From the NCBI GenBank assembly GCA_022577435.1, contig JAKOON010000004.1, positions 5,580,001 through 5,644,000 on the forward strand: a stretch of DNA of 64,000 nt, in the 5' to 3' direction. The stretch's first letter is position 1. Each line of letters begins with the position of its first letter. The notes under the pieces were generated by a model that worked only from the letters and a program-made list of their open reading frames with translations, did no database searches and was not told the origin of the DNA. The position numbers and the translations under genes are program-made. The stretch is from Embiotoca jacksoni (lineage: Eukaryota; Chordata; Actinopteri; Embiotocidae). Below are positions 1 through 12,537 of the stretch, one piece after another.

Positions 1-1550
1 TTGGCACTTGTTTTTTCCACTTCAAGCACTGTGTAAGTATTTTATATTTTTTCCAACCAATGCATCCACCCTGACCTCCTCCATCTACAGACTATGTTGC
101 TCGATAAAAATATCACACCACTTCTTCCAGATGGACAAGCGTAATAATGATTTTCTTGAGGCAGCCTCATTTGGGTACAAAACTAATAAAATACAGCCTC
201 GGGTATAATAAAGATGAAGTAGCTTCAATCAGTTTTCAAATTTACAGTTCGGCCTCAGAGCTCTGTATGTCTGGCTCGACAGCAAATGAAATGAGGCTTG
301 AGTAGCTTTCTCCACTTCTCACTAACTACACTTTGCAAATCCATCGTCCTTCCATGATACTGTTTTATCTGCTTTCCATTCTTTTTCTATTCTTTATCGA
401 TCTCCTTTCCTTGTTGATGTAGAAGCAATGTTTCTGTATTCTGTTTCACCTGATGAGCAATCTGACTCAAAGCCACAAAATCAACACCACTTTAGGCTAA
501 ATACTGTAAAGGCTGACAGGTTGCCCTTTTTAGTGACTGAATTAAAAGGAAAGGCTCTTGAAAGCAACCTTGACAGGCCTAACACTTTGTTCGCCACATT
601 GACAGCTGACAAAGTTCAATGAAAGTAAGAAAGCGCTCCAGGTAGGAACTTCAGGACACGGACAGAAGTTTGAGCATGAAGGAAAGAATAAGGGGGATAT
701 CAGTGGAGTGGGATCTTCGCTATGTGCCGACAGAGTGATAATGTTAGAGAGGTTATCAGGGAGGAGATATCAGTGGAGGTGAGTCCAAGCATCCATTATC
801 AAGTCTCCAGTGATCTGTTGCATTCATCTTTTCACGTTAGGTTTGTTTTCTGATTAAGTTATTTTTTTCTACATCTACAATGTCAAATGGATAAAAAAAA
901 GTATGAAGCATAGTGGAATTGTATTGAGAATAAAAAAAATTATTATGGTGTGTCCTTACAATCTTTAACAAACAACACAAATACTAAAAACACTATAAAT
1001 TAAATTAAATATATAAATAGATAAAATTGATCAAATCAAATAAATAGATAAATTAGAGTCAATCTGAAAAAAGGAATTTGTCAGTGCCGAGTACATACGT
1101 GAGTAAATTTTAACCATATTTTACATTTCATTTTAAAAAGTAGCTATTACTACACACACACACACCATAAAAACTTTCCTGAATGAAATATTCTCATTCT
1201 GATAGAAACTGTTTCTGTCAGTAATTTCTCTACATTATAATTGAGTTGAAATTAATCTAAAACATCGTATGTTTAAATGTATTAATGTTTAACCTGACCT
1301 TGTCAATCCCCTCACTGGTCTGCACCAGCAGCCTCCAGCCACCCGACCACAAGACATTTGCTACTTCAAGAAAATAGTATGATTACAGAGAAAGAGCTGA
1401 ATAAATACTTCACGTAAATAACAGAATGCGCTAATAGATAGATTTATTTGGCAATCGTAAGTACAAGACTACAGTCACCACCCAGTAGAGTTATTTGGGT
1501 GGGTGATTGAATATATAATGTTGGATGTTTTGGGTGGTTGAACTTCGTCT
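1..1550. other. AT-rich non-coding DNA, no gene seen
   Basis: No open frame here exceeds about 66 codons and none resembles a known protein. The stretch at 880-1060 is A/T-rich with repeated short AAATA-type words. A short CA run lies near 1153-1165. I see no transposon ends or RNA genes. Confidence 0.6.
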
Positions 1551-2021
1551 AATGTTGCGTTCAAATGGAACTTGTGAGCTCGTGGCTACAACATGGGAAG
1601 TCGTGTGCACCGTAGGTTTGGCGTTCAAGTTGTAAAAACACTGTTGCTGGGCAACAGCAACATGAACGGCGTGTAGAAACCACACAGGCTAACAATTTAG
1701 CAACTTAACAGGGAGGTAGGGTAATGCAGGAAATGCAAAGGCGCAGAGGGAAAAGATGAGGCCGTTGGGAAGATCAACATTTTCCTCAGATGTAGGCTAC
1801 TATCAAACTTATGAAGACAAACTCTACATGACTAAAATTACAACATATTAACCTAACATCCAATGAAAAATGTACTTCCATTGCCTCTGTCATTTCCATA
1901 AATGTCAGCAGACACGTCATAGAACATTTCCAGTTCCGACGTCATGAATACCACAAGGGGGCTGTTCATATGGACTCTTGTCGTGTACATGGGAAATACG
2001 ACCCCATTTGAACGCAGCGTT
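1551..2021. mobile_element. MITE-like element with terminal inverted repeats
   Basis: The left end, AATGTTGCGTTCAAATGG (1551-1568), is matched in inverted orientation by CCATTTGAACGCAGCGTT (2004-2021). Twelve inner bases are identical and the outer six nearly so. Further in, 'acatgggaagtcg' on the left pairs imperfectly with 'acatgggaaatacgac' on the right. The element is about 470 bp. It encodes no transposase, and a 95-codon minus-strand frame through it has no recognisable domain. TCT flanks both ends, which may or may not be a target duplication. Superfamily is not assigned. The inverted repeat is seen directly; calling it a non-autonomous DNA transposon is inference. Confidence 0.6.
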
Positions 2022-2677
2022 TCTGTGATGCATCTTTCCTCATCCTTCACTGCCACGTTCACAACAAGCAGATATACATTTTTACCAACCATTAGTACTT
2101 TCTTAGTGATTATTCCATTATCACCAAATTGGTATTTCATCTGGGAGTGATTACTTTTACAAAGACTTCACAGCAGGAGGTAAAAAAATCCTTAAGTGTA
2201 CTCGACCACTATTTTGGCTGGACTGTAGGAATATTCTATATACCAGACCACAGACAGATTGGATCACACATTAGATTTCCTTCCTTTCTCAAACCCTAAC
2301 CCCATGTCCCCCGTTCACAATTCAAACACTGCATGCGTCAAAGTACAACACTTATAATCTACAACGTGTATTAGTGTTCTTGACCTCTGCATCATTATCA
2401 TTTAGACTTGTAGATGCAAATATCTTATGAGTTCATGCTTAAAGGTCATCAAACCAGCATCTAAATGCCATCGTCCTAATTTGTGAGATGGAAACCTGAT
2501 TTATTGGACATGTTTGGTTCTTTTGAAGGGCAGTTAATCAAGCAGTATTCTCTCTGCACTGTTTATTGTCCTTTTATTGTCAATCAATGTGACAAGGAGG
2601 AGATGGTCCTTTAAAACATGACCGTCTTCCAAATATCAATTCCAATAGTTCACTCATGAAAACAATGTGAATGTGCA

Positions 2678-2680
<3 letters not shown>

Positions 2681-2728
<48 letters not shown>
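2681..2728. repeat. (GT)24 microsatellite
   Basis: This is a perfect uninterrupted GT run of 24 units. Such tracts are length-variable in fish. Confidence 0.97.
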
Positions 2729-2730
<2 letters not shown>

Positions 2731-5292
2731 ACCAGTAGGGGAATTCATGAATTAGCTCTCAGCCTATCCTCAACCTTTTCTGCAACAGTACACAAATCAC
2801 TGACCCGTCCTTTCTGCCATGATCTGGTGATTGGAGGGACTCCATCGGATAACACAGCTTCCTTCCCTGACACCACTCTGCACTCTACATCTGTGTGTTA
2901 TTATTATCTGTTTGTATACGTCAGTGTATAATTGAACATTTTGAACCTTAGAGCCAATGTGCCTCAAATGAATCCTCAGCTCCCACATCAAAATGATTAT
3001 TTCTAAACAAACCGTGTTTAATCGACTGCGTGCTTCCGCGGCTCTCTCCATCTGGAAGGGTGCTGTGTGACAGCTTCCCTTAAATTACAAATATCAATCT
3101 GCCACAGTGGGAGCTCAGCTGCCAGTGGCCTCATGGGGGTCCACGTCAAAGCAACCAGCCTTCAAAACAAAGCCATCAAAACAATGTGCTTGCTGGATGC
3201 TTTGTTCTGAGTCAACCATGTTTGTCACCAGCTCAAAGCGCCGGTAAATTGACCAAATAACTGAACAACAAGAGCTTGTGGTATACAGATACAGGTAAAT
3301 GTGAAAATCTGCCAATAATGCAAAGAAAAGCACAGACACAGGTAAATATGAAAGGCTACAAATAATACTTAGTAGAGAACATAACTAACCCGGCTTCAGA
3401 CAGGAAGCTGACCTGAAATTGGCCCAGTGTGTGGTTCTGGGTCAGCTCTGTGTGGCTCCACCGCTCTCTCCCCCTACGGCAGGGACCGACAGACGCTAAC
3501 ACCAAGGGCTCCCAATCTGCTGTGTGATCAGTGGGACTCTCCTTAAGCGTGTTCCCCCTCCTCATCACCGGCTGTCTGCTCCCAGCAACACTACCACTTG
3601 CACTCCATCCACCCGCTTATTGATAAACTTCGCCGCAGGATCGCCTTCGCTCTTTGGGAAAAGCGATCGGTCTGCAGGGGGGCTCATTCAATCAACGTTA
3701 GGGGAAAACACACGTCATTCATCACCGACATAAGACCAGTCAGGACAATTACCAGCCACTCTTCTGTTCCAGATGAACATTGACCTCCAGATGATTGGCT
3801 TGCTGGGGTCCCACTGAGCCTTCATGAACCTGATAGGGGTTATCAAGCACTGTCATCACCTAAAGAGACATTCTGATATGTACAGTGGATCATACACATC
3901 CATACAGACTGTGAGCAACCGTAATCACAGGAAAGCAATACAGTCAATTATTAAGTGCACAGTAGATGTCATAGCTCCCCCAGGGTTAATTTGATTTGCA
4001 CTGGGTCTGTATCACTTCACCCACTGTGTTTATAGCAGCGATGGTGTGCACTGTAACAGGCGCTGTGTGTTTAGCCCTGTAGAAATGCTTATACTGAGTA
4101 CAATCATCTGCCGTAAAAAGATAGCACTGAATGTTTGAAGTACTGATTAAATCGCCTTCAAAGACTTTATGTTCTGTTTTATTCTTAACATGTTCGGCAA
4201 AAATATCACACACGAGAAAAAAAAATGCATTCTGTGATTGAATATGCACACTATAACATAAGAGACTGAGAAACGGAGTTAATTAGCTTCAGCAGACATC
4301 ATACTTCAGACCTGTTTGTAATGCTGTTGGGGTTACTTTTCTCTGGTGTTGCTATGTTTCATCTTCACAAAACCAGCTTTCACACGGCTTTCGCCAAACC
4401 CCTCTTCATGATGATCGGCTAATGGATTTTAACACCACTCAGTACACATGATGATGCCATTTAAAGCAAACACTGTGATCCGGGGCCAAAACTGAGCAGA
4501 ATACAGGGCACAGGATATATGGCACAGTGTGTCACCATGAGGAGCACAACACTGTGACTTGATGTGTCAATTCGGATTGGGTAAAATGAAATATGCATGG
4601 AACATAATAGGATCATTTACCAGGGGTTGAATGAATGCTGTTATTGGCCTAATATTGAGGCAGCGCAGTTGGTGTTGTATTCAGTTGTGTTTAAATGTGT
4701 CTTAAATGGCTCCCTTTTTTTTTACCTGAAAGCATACATGTGGCTCACTAACTGCTCAAATATTTAAAATGGAAGAGAAGCCAGAGAGAGTTACTGCAGC
4801 CACTGAACATTTCAACTTACAAAACGAGCCCACAGTTGAACAAAGGAGCTGTCTTGTTTCAGCACCACGGACAGTTCCTGTCATCTTCGCTATGACGAGG
4901 CGCTGCTGGCAGGGGCGACGGCCTGCCTGGTTTTATCTGCCGCACTTTGTAACATCACACACAAGTGACTTCACCAATTCATGAATGCGATGCTCCATAA
5001 AACAAAACAACAAAAAATACACCGAAAACCGAGGCTGAAACGGAGACCTTTTTCCTTCGCGACTTTGTATGTTAACAACGTGAATTGGAGATGTGGCTCA
5101 CCTCCAGCTGGCCTCTGCCACGTCGCCTCCGCCAGCACAAATAGATATAGGTCATCTGACCAACTTAAAAACATTTTTTTTTTAAACTGTCTGCTCTGAT
5201 TAACGGTATACTCGGTGTCTTCGCAAACTGGAGTCAAGCGAGCAACCAGCGACACAGCAATGGTTGGGTTTTAAAGCCACTGTTTTGCACCT

Positions 5293-5294
<2 letters not shown>
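2729..5294. other. Non-coding DNA, no gene seen
   Basis: Several overlapping open frames of 60-87 codons occur, but none has a recognisable domain. The part from about 3410 to 3740 is more GC- and CpG-rich than its surroundings and is open in more than one frame. That fits a CpG-richer patch better than a specific exon. No transposon ends were identified. Confidence 0.5.
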
Positions 5295-5330
<36 letters not shown>

Positions 5331-5367
5331 TAGATAGATAGAGAGATAGAGAGAGAGACAGACAGAC
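5295..5367. repeat. Compound microsatellite (GT)n(GA)n(GATA)n(GACA)n
   Basis: A GT run (5295-5319) passes into GA, then GATA units, GA again, and short GACA words. The stepwise unit change suggests slippage after point mutation. Minus-strand frames through it are artefacts of the repeat. Confidence 0.95.
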
Positions 5368-5923
5368 TTCCCGCAAGCATGCATTGAAAGCACATGTTGA
5401 AGACGAGCCCAGCACTGACCGATAGACCACCCACAATCTCTCTCCACAGCGGTGTGTAGCAGGGCTAAAAGAACACAGCAATTCAAAAGAAAAAAAAACT
5501 GATTAAGGTGGACGTTGTCTGAGGAATGCCACTAAGGCTGTAAGTGGTCCGGCGCTTCTGATCCAGACGCACGTCCAGAAAAAGGATCATCATCTATCAT
5601 CACTCGGATTCCTGCGTCATGTGTCGGCATTCGCACGGTTCCACCCAATAGGCGGTATGTCCCCCATGGGAGCCTCGTACAGTAGGGTCGAAATGGCAAA
5701 AACAAAGCCTGTTAGAGTGCGAGCTGAGTAAGAGTTGTCATTCCAATATGGTCAAATTTCCGGATGAGCTTTGTCTGGGAAATTAAAAAAAAAAAAAAAT
5801 GATAACGTGTGCGCAAGTTTGGGCATGTCATAGTCTGTCTCCTATTTAAACTACAGTGACGCACTCTCTTACAAACACAGTCATTTCAAACTCTGTCACT
5901 GGGAGTGTGTGGGTGCGCACGTG

Positions 5924-5953
5924 ACACACACACACACACACACACGCACGCGC

Positions 5954-6007
<54 letters not shown>

Positions 6008-6033
6008 GGAGAGAGGGAGAGAAAGAGAGAGAT
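5924..6033. repeat. Compound microsatellite (CA)n-(CG-rich)-(GA)n
   Basis: A short CA run ends in a CACGCACGCGCGCA transition and is followed by about 75 bases of nearly pure GA with scattered GGGA interruptions. The GA part is a long homopurine tract on the plus strand. Confidence 0.95.
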
Positions 6034-6561
6034 AAGTTTTTTGTGTATTTTTGTTGGTCTGTTTTATTGTGAAATCGTTGCGAGTACAGCCAGCAGCCCT
6101 ATATCCTCCGTATAAAGACAGGATTGCGCATTTAATAAGGCTTACTGCCTTCAGGGAAAGCTGCCGCCTCGTTTACACCTTTATCTAAATCCTCTCCTTA
6201 GTGAGCTCCAGTGAGCCCGGCGGCCCGCTGTATGAGACTGCACTGCAGAGGGCTTCTCCGGAATCTCCATGATTGAGCTCATGAGCAAACATATCGTGCG
6301 CCAAACAGGGGCACTCGGTCCAAAAAAGACACAGGCATTGAGATTTCCCCTCACACTGCGACACATTTCCTTAGTTTAAATATTTATCCTGAATGTTTGA
6401 AGCCCATTATAATCTATATTCCAACTAATCTCCCTGCTGCAACAGTGGCAGGTGCTCAACTTCTCCTCCTTAAAGCGTTTGACTGGCTCATAGCCTTTTT
6501 AAACTGCTGAATATTTACATCTCCTCCACCGTGTTTTTTTTTTTTTTTTTTCTTCTTCTAG

Positions 6562-7005
6562 GGTAACTGCTGCAACTGTCCGACAGAAAACCCCAGAGTC
6601 ACGGGCGATCAATGTACTGCCGCAATAATCGAAGGAGCAGCAAAAATGAGGTCTGCGAACTTTATCAAATGGTCAGAAAAACCGTGTTGTGTCGCCAAGC
6701 CAAAGAGGGGAAAAAAAATTGGCCTACCTTCAACTCGATTCCAAAATGGTACGACGCCGTTTGTCAGTCAGTGGGGAAGGCTGTGGACATCACAACTCCA
6801 GGTCAATAGAGAAAACACGTTTCCATACAGCGGGAGGGAGCTTGAGATAGTCTGTGCTTCAGCGAGGTCACCCATTCAGCCAATCGTCCGGTTTAAATCC
6901 AAACAGAAGAATGGAGATTTTGTCTCTGTCCTTTGGGGAAGAAGTGCGCCAAGCACTCTCCTACGCAGATGTGACTTTGCGCGCTTGAAATAAAACGAAT
7001 CACGG
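6562..7005 (+). other. Possible non-coding or 5'-UTR exon bounded by strong splice sites
   Basis: A long T-rich tract ends in CTAG at 6558-6561, a near-ideal acceptor. The donor CACGG|GTAAG follows at 7005/7006, giving a 444-bp exon on the plus strand. The longest frame inside (6646-6993, 115 codons) ends in TAA just before the donor, so an internal coding exon in that frame is excluded. A 5'-UTR or lncRNA exon is possible. No homology supports it, and good-looking splice sites occur by chance in 64 kb. Confidence 0.2.
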
Positions 7006-7420
7006 GTAAGAAAAGAAAAAAAAAATATTCTACTACAGCCAATAAAACATGATAACAAAACGAGTTGGGGCAAAGCTGCCAAATGACCGCCCCTTCCAAA
7101 AAAAAAAATCTGACTTTTACGCAAATCGTGTCAAATTACTAATCCTCTCCTGGGTGCTTGACCATCCCAGACGCTCTGGTTGGTGCGATCCCCACTCAGC
7201 CGCGCCGCGGTGGAGATGGGAAAAAAAGAAAAGAAATGTATGGATATAATGGCCAGATCCGATGGGGGGTTTCCTCCACAGGCTCCGCTCTATAGTTGCA
7301 ATGCACACGACGAGAAGGATCTCTCCCCGGTCCTAGTGCACCACACACCGTCCCTGCTGGCTCTAACACACGCCGCGGCTGCACCTGCACTCTGTCATCT
7401 TCATCGATTAAACGGTGAAA
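6562..7420. promoter_or_regulatory. CpG-rich block, candidate promoter / 5' exon region
   Basis: CpG dinucleotides are frequent across this block, for example CGCGCTTG, CAATCGTCCGG, GACGCCG and CCGCGCCGCGG, in a window that is otherwise CpG-poor. CCAAT-type motifs occur near 6880 and 7039. A 20-base-plus pyrimidine tract ending TTCTTCTTCTAG sits immediately upstream, and CACGG|GTAAG lies at 7001-7010. A 115-codon plus-strand frame (6646-6993) and a 92-codon frame (7180-7458) have no recognisable domain. The composition is seen; promoter function is inference. The block could also be an enhancer or an ordinary GC-richer patch. Confidence 0.35.
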
Positions 7421-8338
7421 TGGACGAGGGGCAAAGAAATTCCAGCAGACGTCTATAAGTCAACTCAAAGCTTCAACGCTGAACAGAACGCGATGTGCAA
7501 AAAGGGTCCTCACTTGTTGGAGGAAAGAGAAGGGGGGACAGGATGGATAAAGAGAGAGAAGAGAGACCGAAGGAGGGTAAGAGTGAGAGGAGAGAACAGA
7601 AAGAAGGAGAGGACGGGAAGTGGCGTAAAACTGATACCAATACTCCCGCATACTGCTGATGCCTCAGCCTCACATGAGAACAGAGCTTAAAATAAAGTCT
7701 GAACTCACAGTCTCATTCATGTTCAAGTAGTGGGTGTCCTTTTCTTTTTTTTTTCTGTTTAAATTGTTTTACTGCAGCCATTAAAAAGACCAACAGGAGG
7801 CCATGACACTTAAGTCAAAGGAGAAAATGTATTTCACAAAGCAATGTGGAAATCTGACGAGCTGAATCTTTAAATGATTCAGTCAGCAAGTGATCAAAGG
7901 ATCCCGGAAAAAAATATGTGTTTTTAATCAAAGTGACCTGGACTCTAAACAGAAACAAATGTGAACCCTTTTGACCTGAATCACGGTGCACTGAGCTCAC
8001 AAGTCTTACTGTGATAGTGGTGGTGTTTTAATTCTGCTAGAAGTTCATCAAATGAATTCAGAGAAAGCTGCTGTTTCGTAAGAATGGCGTCCCATAGTCA
8101 CAGAAATGTATTCGTTTATCTGCTGCCCCCCGTCATAACCTCCAGAGCCTGCTGCTGCTGCCGCTTTCTTTAAGTGGGGACAAAGCTTTTAATCATGCAG
8201 ATAAAAAAATTCAATACACAAAATAGTCCAAGTCAAACTAATATCTGTATTGTATTTATGTACAGAGAAGTTATTTAGTCTGTCTGCTACTTTCAGAAAA
8301 CCAAGCAAGAAATCCAAACTGGACGGCATTGAGGCTCT
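7421..8338. other. Non-coding DNA with a purine-rich tract
   Basis: From 7517 to about 7620 the plus strand is almost all A and G (GAGAGAAG and GGAGG words). A second donor-like GAGG|GTAAGAG lies near 7577. The rest is unremarkable unique sequence with no gene. Confidence 0.5.
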
Positions 8339-8878
8339 TGCTGTGTTGCAAATGGCGTACTCACGGACAAACGCACAAAAGCGTTCACACTGACGTGTAT
8401 GGAAACACGCAGTTCACTATGAGCACCCAGAGGATGCACTCAAAACGGTCAAAAAATTGTGTGTGAAACGCTGGACACTTTTCATATTTAACGGTCGCCA
8501 TTTTGGCTACGTACAGGAAGACCACCAAAGGGAAAAAAAATTAAAAAAATTAAATTAAGGCATCAGGCGGCCGCAGCTGTTACTGAAACCCTCGAAAAAT
8601 ATGCTTATTTTGTAGTAAGTCCCACCATACTCCTGCTGGATAGACGCAGTTTATTGTGTGTTAAACAGAGGGCACGAAAACACGTTGAATTCTGGGTAAA
8701 ATAATTAAAGCTGCAGATATGTTGGCAGGTGATGCTTTCAAATGTTCCGGCTATTTTCAGTAAGTGCAGAGCAGCATTGTACGAGTTGAGACGACACTAC
8801 TCTCTCAAAATTAATGTAAGTGAGAGCTGTACGATGCGTTAATGTGCCGAGGGAAATATGTCATTCGAAACACAGCCT
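8339..8878. mobile_element. MITE-like dispersed element, copy 1 of a family
   Basis: The left end GCTGTGTTGCAAATGGCGTAC is, inverted, close to the right end TGTCATTCGAAACACAGCC at about 8860-8878, giving a roughly 540-bp element with imperfect terminal inverted repeats. Its right half matches, in reverse orientation, the sequence at 56091-56365. Shared words include CACCTGCCAACATATCTGC, AGCTTTAATTATTT and TTTTCGTGCC. No transposase is present. Two diverged copies in one window make this a dispersed family. Its superfamily is not assigned. Confidence 0.6.
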
Positions 8879-9463
8879 TTCTATTTTTTAGTTTCGTGGT
8901 GGCGTCCCATTTGTTTCAATTTCTCGTTTGCGTTTCGCATTAATCCCTGGAAAGTCTCCGCACGAACACATCTGTCCATGTCACACGTCCTGCACCTTCA
9001 GCCTGTTGATGGAGCTGCAAAACACGGAGTGTAAACTCATCCGCCAATGTCTCCGTTTGTTTACTCTTCAGCACCACTGCTAACACCACACTCTCTGCTC
9101 AGGGCTCAGAAGTCCCTCTGCAAGTTTGTCTGATGAAACCTCCTCTCAGGTCTGAAGTGTATGAAGACTTTGCTTGATTGACATGTCACTGACTCATCTG
9201 TTAGTTTGTTGCACCTTTTACAGGCGGGACACGTGACACCTATTTCGGTGTCTTATCAGTACACGGACCGCTGTTGCGTCACATAATTTCGAACATGCTG
9301 CGGGGTCTTCCCACGTTTAACCCGAGCGGAGGTCCGATCCGGCACAAGATGCGGCACACAACACCTGTGTAGGGTATTCATCTGTACTTGTCGCGCCGCA
9401 TGAGTCATCAGCAGCCGAGAAATTCATGTAATTGCTGTCAAAAAAAATGTCTCAGCTGAAGTT
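8879..9463. other. Non-coding DNA, moderately CpG-rich
   Basis: I see no open frame of interest. The segment 9220-9420 has clustered CpGs (GCGCCGCATGAGTC, CCGAGCGGAGG), less dense than the 6.6-7.4 kb block. Confidence 0.45.
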
Positions 9464-9473
9464 GCACACGCAG

Positions 9474-9548
<75 letters not shown>

Positions 9549-9552
9549 CACA

Positions 9553-9593
<41 letters not shown>

Positions 9594-9596
9594 AGA
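9464..9596. repeat. Large (CA)n microsatellite with interruptions
   Basis: About 130 bases of CA repeat are broken by CGCA and CAGA units at several places, ending in GAGAGA. It is one of the longest arrays in the window. Long minus-strand cysteine/valine frames are repeat artefacts. Confidence 0.97.
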
Positions 9597-12130
9597 TAAA
9601 TGGCAGAGTGATACTTGGTTCTTTGTGTAATATCGAACACTGTGCCCTTGAGGCTGGTTTGCCATTTTGTCGGATATAAAAACCAAACTAAAACAGTCAA
9701 GGATTATTTTAAAGGGTTCAAATCAAAGTCAGGACGAGGTCAACACACTCGATGCTCCTACAGTTCTTGTGAACTTTCTCAGTTGCAGCTCCAAAACTTG
9801 AGAACAGTTCGTCAACTTCACTACTAGCGTTCAAATCTGTATGTTCTCACTTGCATTCTCGGATCAGGCACGACTGTAATTTTATTCCCATCCTTTCAGT
9901 GTATATGATTGCTCGCGTATACCTGTGAGTCTTGTTTTGGCTTGTCTCGAATTTTCTAGTTTTTAATTTTGTTCTTATCACTGGATTTGGTTGTGATGGT
10001 CAGATTGATTTCCATCCATTTGATGCGTTTCAATTCGGTCTGAGGTTGTGCAGCACTTTGGTCAAAGTATGTTGTGTTTCTATGACCTCTAAAAATAAAC
10101 TGACTTGACTTATCGAGGTTCATAAGCTCATTTCAAAACCTCAATCTTTTTTGTCAGTACCTTAAATTGACCACTTTTGAAATTGAGCTCAGTTATAAGA
10201 CTGAAAGGCCATGTTACTGGAGCATATTCGTTGATTTTCCTTAAAGCAGTTGAAACATTTTTAACAAACTAGTCAATCTCTTTTTCACTTCTGAATTCCA
10301 ATTCCTTCACCTCCTTATGTATAAACAGCTGTTTTCTATATATTGATGTCCAAGTCACTTTCTCCTCTTCTAACCTCCATTCTCTACAACAGAATCACCT
10401 GTCAGTCACTGAAAATGTACACAAATAAAGGTCTGCACAGCTCTCCACACACAAAAAAAAAATCACTCATCTTTGGTAGAAAGAAATGAAAACTGCCCAC
10501 AGCATGTTCTGTGGATTATCCAGACGGACAATGATTCTGGAAAGACAACGTCTCTTCCTGTTTTGACCTGCTATAACTATCGTCAAATATAGTCCCATTC
10601 ACTTGTGCCAGCTTTCTTTTTTTTTTTTTAAATTTATACATAAAAAGTGTGATCCTCCACCTTGTCGAAGCCATCACACAACTTTTCAATATCAACCCCC
10701 CTGATAAACAGCAGCTGATGAAAGCCAAAACTCATTTAAGACTGCTACTCCACCCACAACTCCCAGTGAAGACTTGACTTTTGATGAGTTCTTTGTTTTT
10801 GTGAACTCTCTAATGAAAATCGAAATCGAAATTTATAGTTTGATAGTGTCGCATTTTTGTATTAATCTGTTGATATGCTACAAAACAAGTACGCATCTTA
10901 AAATAAGCTTGAACAGCAGGAAGCTGGAGCCCCGTGAAGTCATTAATTTACTTGAATGCAAAATGACAGCTGAGGGAAAAAAAATACATTTTGACAACCA
11001 TTAACTTTCGTTATCTTTACTCCTTTTTTTCTAAACTTTTGGCTGTTAATCACTTCAATTACCAACCGTTTCAAATGGACAATACAAGTGGGGGATTATC
11101 AGTAAATTTACATGTAAAAAAAACAAAACAGGAATAGAGGAAATTAATTTATAATAAAGAAGGAACAGAAAGTAAATTAATGTTTTCAGGAGTCTGAGAG
11201 TAAAAATGCATGTGAGCACACACCAGTCTCACCTGTGTTAGCGTGACAGTCGGAGGATATGCACCCCATCAGGCTCTGTGGCATCTGCAAACTATATGGT
11301 AAAGAAGAGGGCTGTCTTGTATAACCACACTTGCCCAGGGCTCAGGAAACTCGTCACAGACGAATCTGCCTCCACACTTTTCCCTTTCAGAGTATGAGTA
11401 GGTACCTGACCATCATCCCGCCTGCAGAAAATATAGAGGCTGACTGATATGACATAAATCCTCCTCTTCATTCTCCTTAAAAAAAAACAAAAAAAACATG
11501 CTCACTTGTTCACTCACTCGCTCACTCACTCACTGCTGCCTCCTCAACATTCAGTAGATAAATGGTGCATGAGTGATGCCATAGAAACTGCTGAGAGATC
11601 ACAGGACTCCATCACATCTTACTCCCACACTTCTTTTTTTTTTTCTTTTTTTTTCCTGCTGCTGCATTGTCCAGTTTCCTTCTGCTCAGTGGCGCTGCAC
11701 AGCAGCTGCTTTGACAGGACGGCAATAGCTCCCTACAAAATCTTCCAATAATTTCAAAAAGGCACCAACTTCACTTTCAAAAGCAATATCTCGAATTAGC
11801 ATCCTGTCCCACTTTCCCGCACAGACAGAAATAGACTTTGCATTTGAATGCAATCGGATAAAGAAACAATTACCTCCTTGGTTCCAATTGAAAATAAGAA
11901 AAATAATGTGTGTCTCAGTGGAATACAGGCAACACAGGAACAGATGCAGCCATGGATTTTCTTTTTTTATATAAAGATACAGCAGTGTTACACACACGCA
12001 GAGAAATTGATCCTATAACATATTTTTTTAAGTTTTGATGGGATAAAGTATAGTTTTTTTCCCCCCACATTATATTACATTTCATTTATTCAAATATATC
12101 ACTTCATCTAATAAACAGTGGATGAATACT
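9597..12130. other. AT-rich non-coding DNA, no gene seen
   Basis: Frames of 70-103 codons occur but none is recognisable. Short A and T homopolymers are common near 10451, 10617, 11480 and 11635. A short CACT-type run lies at 11509-11534. Confidence 0.55.
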
Positions 12131-12147
12131 GGTATGAAGGTGCTCTT

Positions 12148-12496
12148 GCTGAGGCATTACAGTCATCTTGCAGAATCATTAACTTCTTTTAAATCACTTC
12201 TTAAAACCCATTTTTATAGAATTGCTTTTAAGTGATGTCATCCTTTTATGCAGTTCTTTTGTTCCCCTGTTTTTGCTTGTTTATTTTATTCATTGATTTA
12301 TTTGTTTGTTTTCTATTCCATTTGCCCGTTTTGGTTATTTGTTTGGTTTTCTTGCATTCATTACCTTAATGGTATGGTCTTTTTTTGCCTCCTGTTTTCT
12401 TAAATGTTTACCAGTATTGATGTTTTGTATGACTATACTTTGCTTCTCTGAAGAGCACTTTGTAAACTCTGTTTTTAAAGGTGCTGTATAAATAAA

Positions 12497-12497
<1 letters not shown>
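12148..12497 (+). mobile_element. LINE (non-LTR retrotransposon) 3' end with RT C-terminus
   Basis: Reading plus from about 12151 to the TGA at 12233 gives a sequence containing SLTSFKSLLKTHFYRIAFK. This is the typical C-terminus of fish L2/CR1-type reverse transcriptases, where an SFKxxLKTxxF motif precedes the stop. It is followed by about 260 bp of T-rich 3'-UTR. The closing segment, GCACTTTGTAAACTC then GGTGCTGTATAAATAAAG, resembles the common 3' tail of such elements and runs into a TTA microsatellite. The upstream body is missing, as expected for 5'-truncated LINE insertions. The peptide and tail are seen; the L2/CR1 assignment rests on recall of the family and is tentative. Confidence 0.75.

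Positions 12498-12537
<40 letters not shown>
12498..12537 (+). repeat. (TTA)n microsatellite, LINE tail
   Basis: About 13 TTA units directly follow AATAAAG at the LINE 3' end. Short tandem repeats at the 3' terminus are characteristic of L2/CR1-like elements, which use them rather than poly-A. Confidence 0.93.

Noticed and set aside
1853..2140. 95-codon minus-strand frame
   Set aside because: It lies mostly inside the MITE-like element and reads through its inverted end, so it is a repeat artefact.
3524..3783. Two overlapping plus-strand frames in a CpG-richer patch
   Set aside because: Neither translation resembles a known family. Kept only as composition.
9438..9700. Cysteine/valine-rich frames
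   Set aside because: They are translations of the CA/GT microsatellite. The same holds for the frames at 2671, 5200-5486, 26466, 30960-31442, 31360 and 36351-36861.
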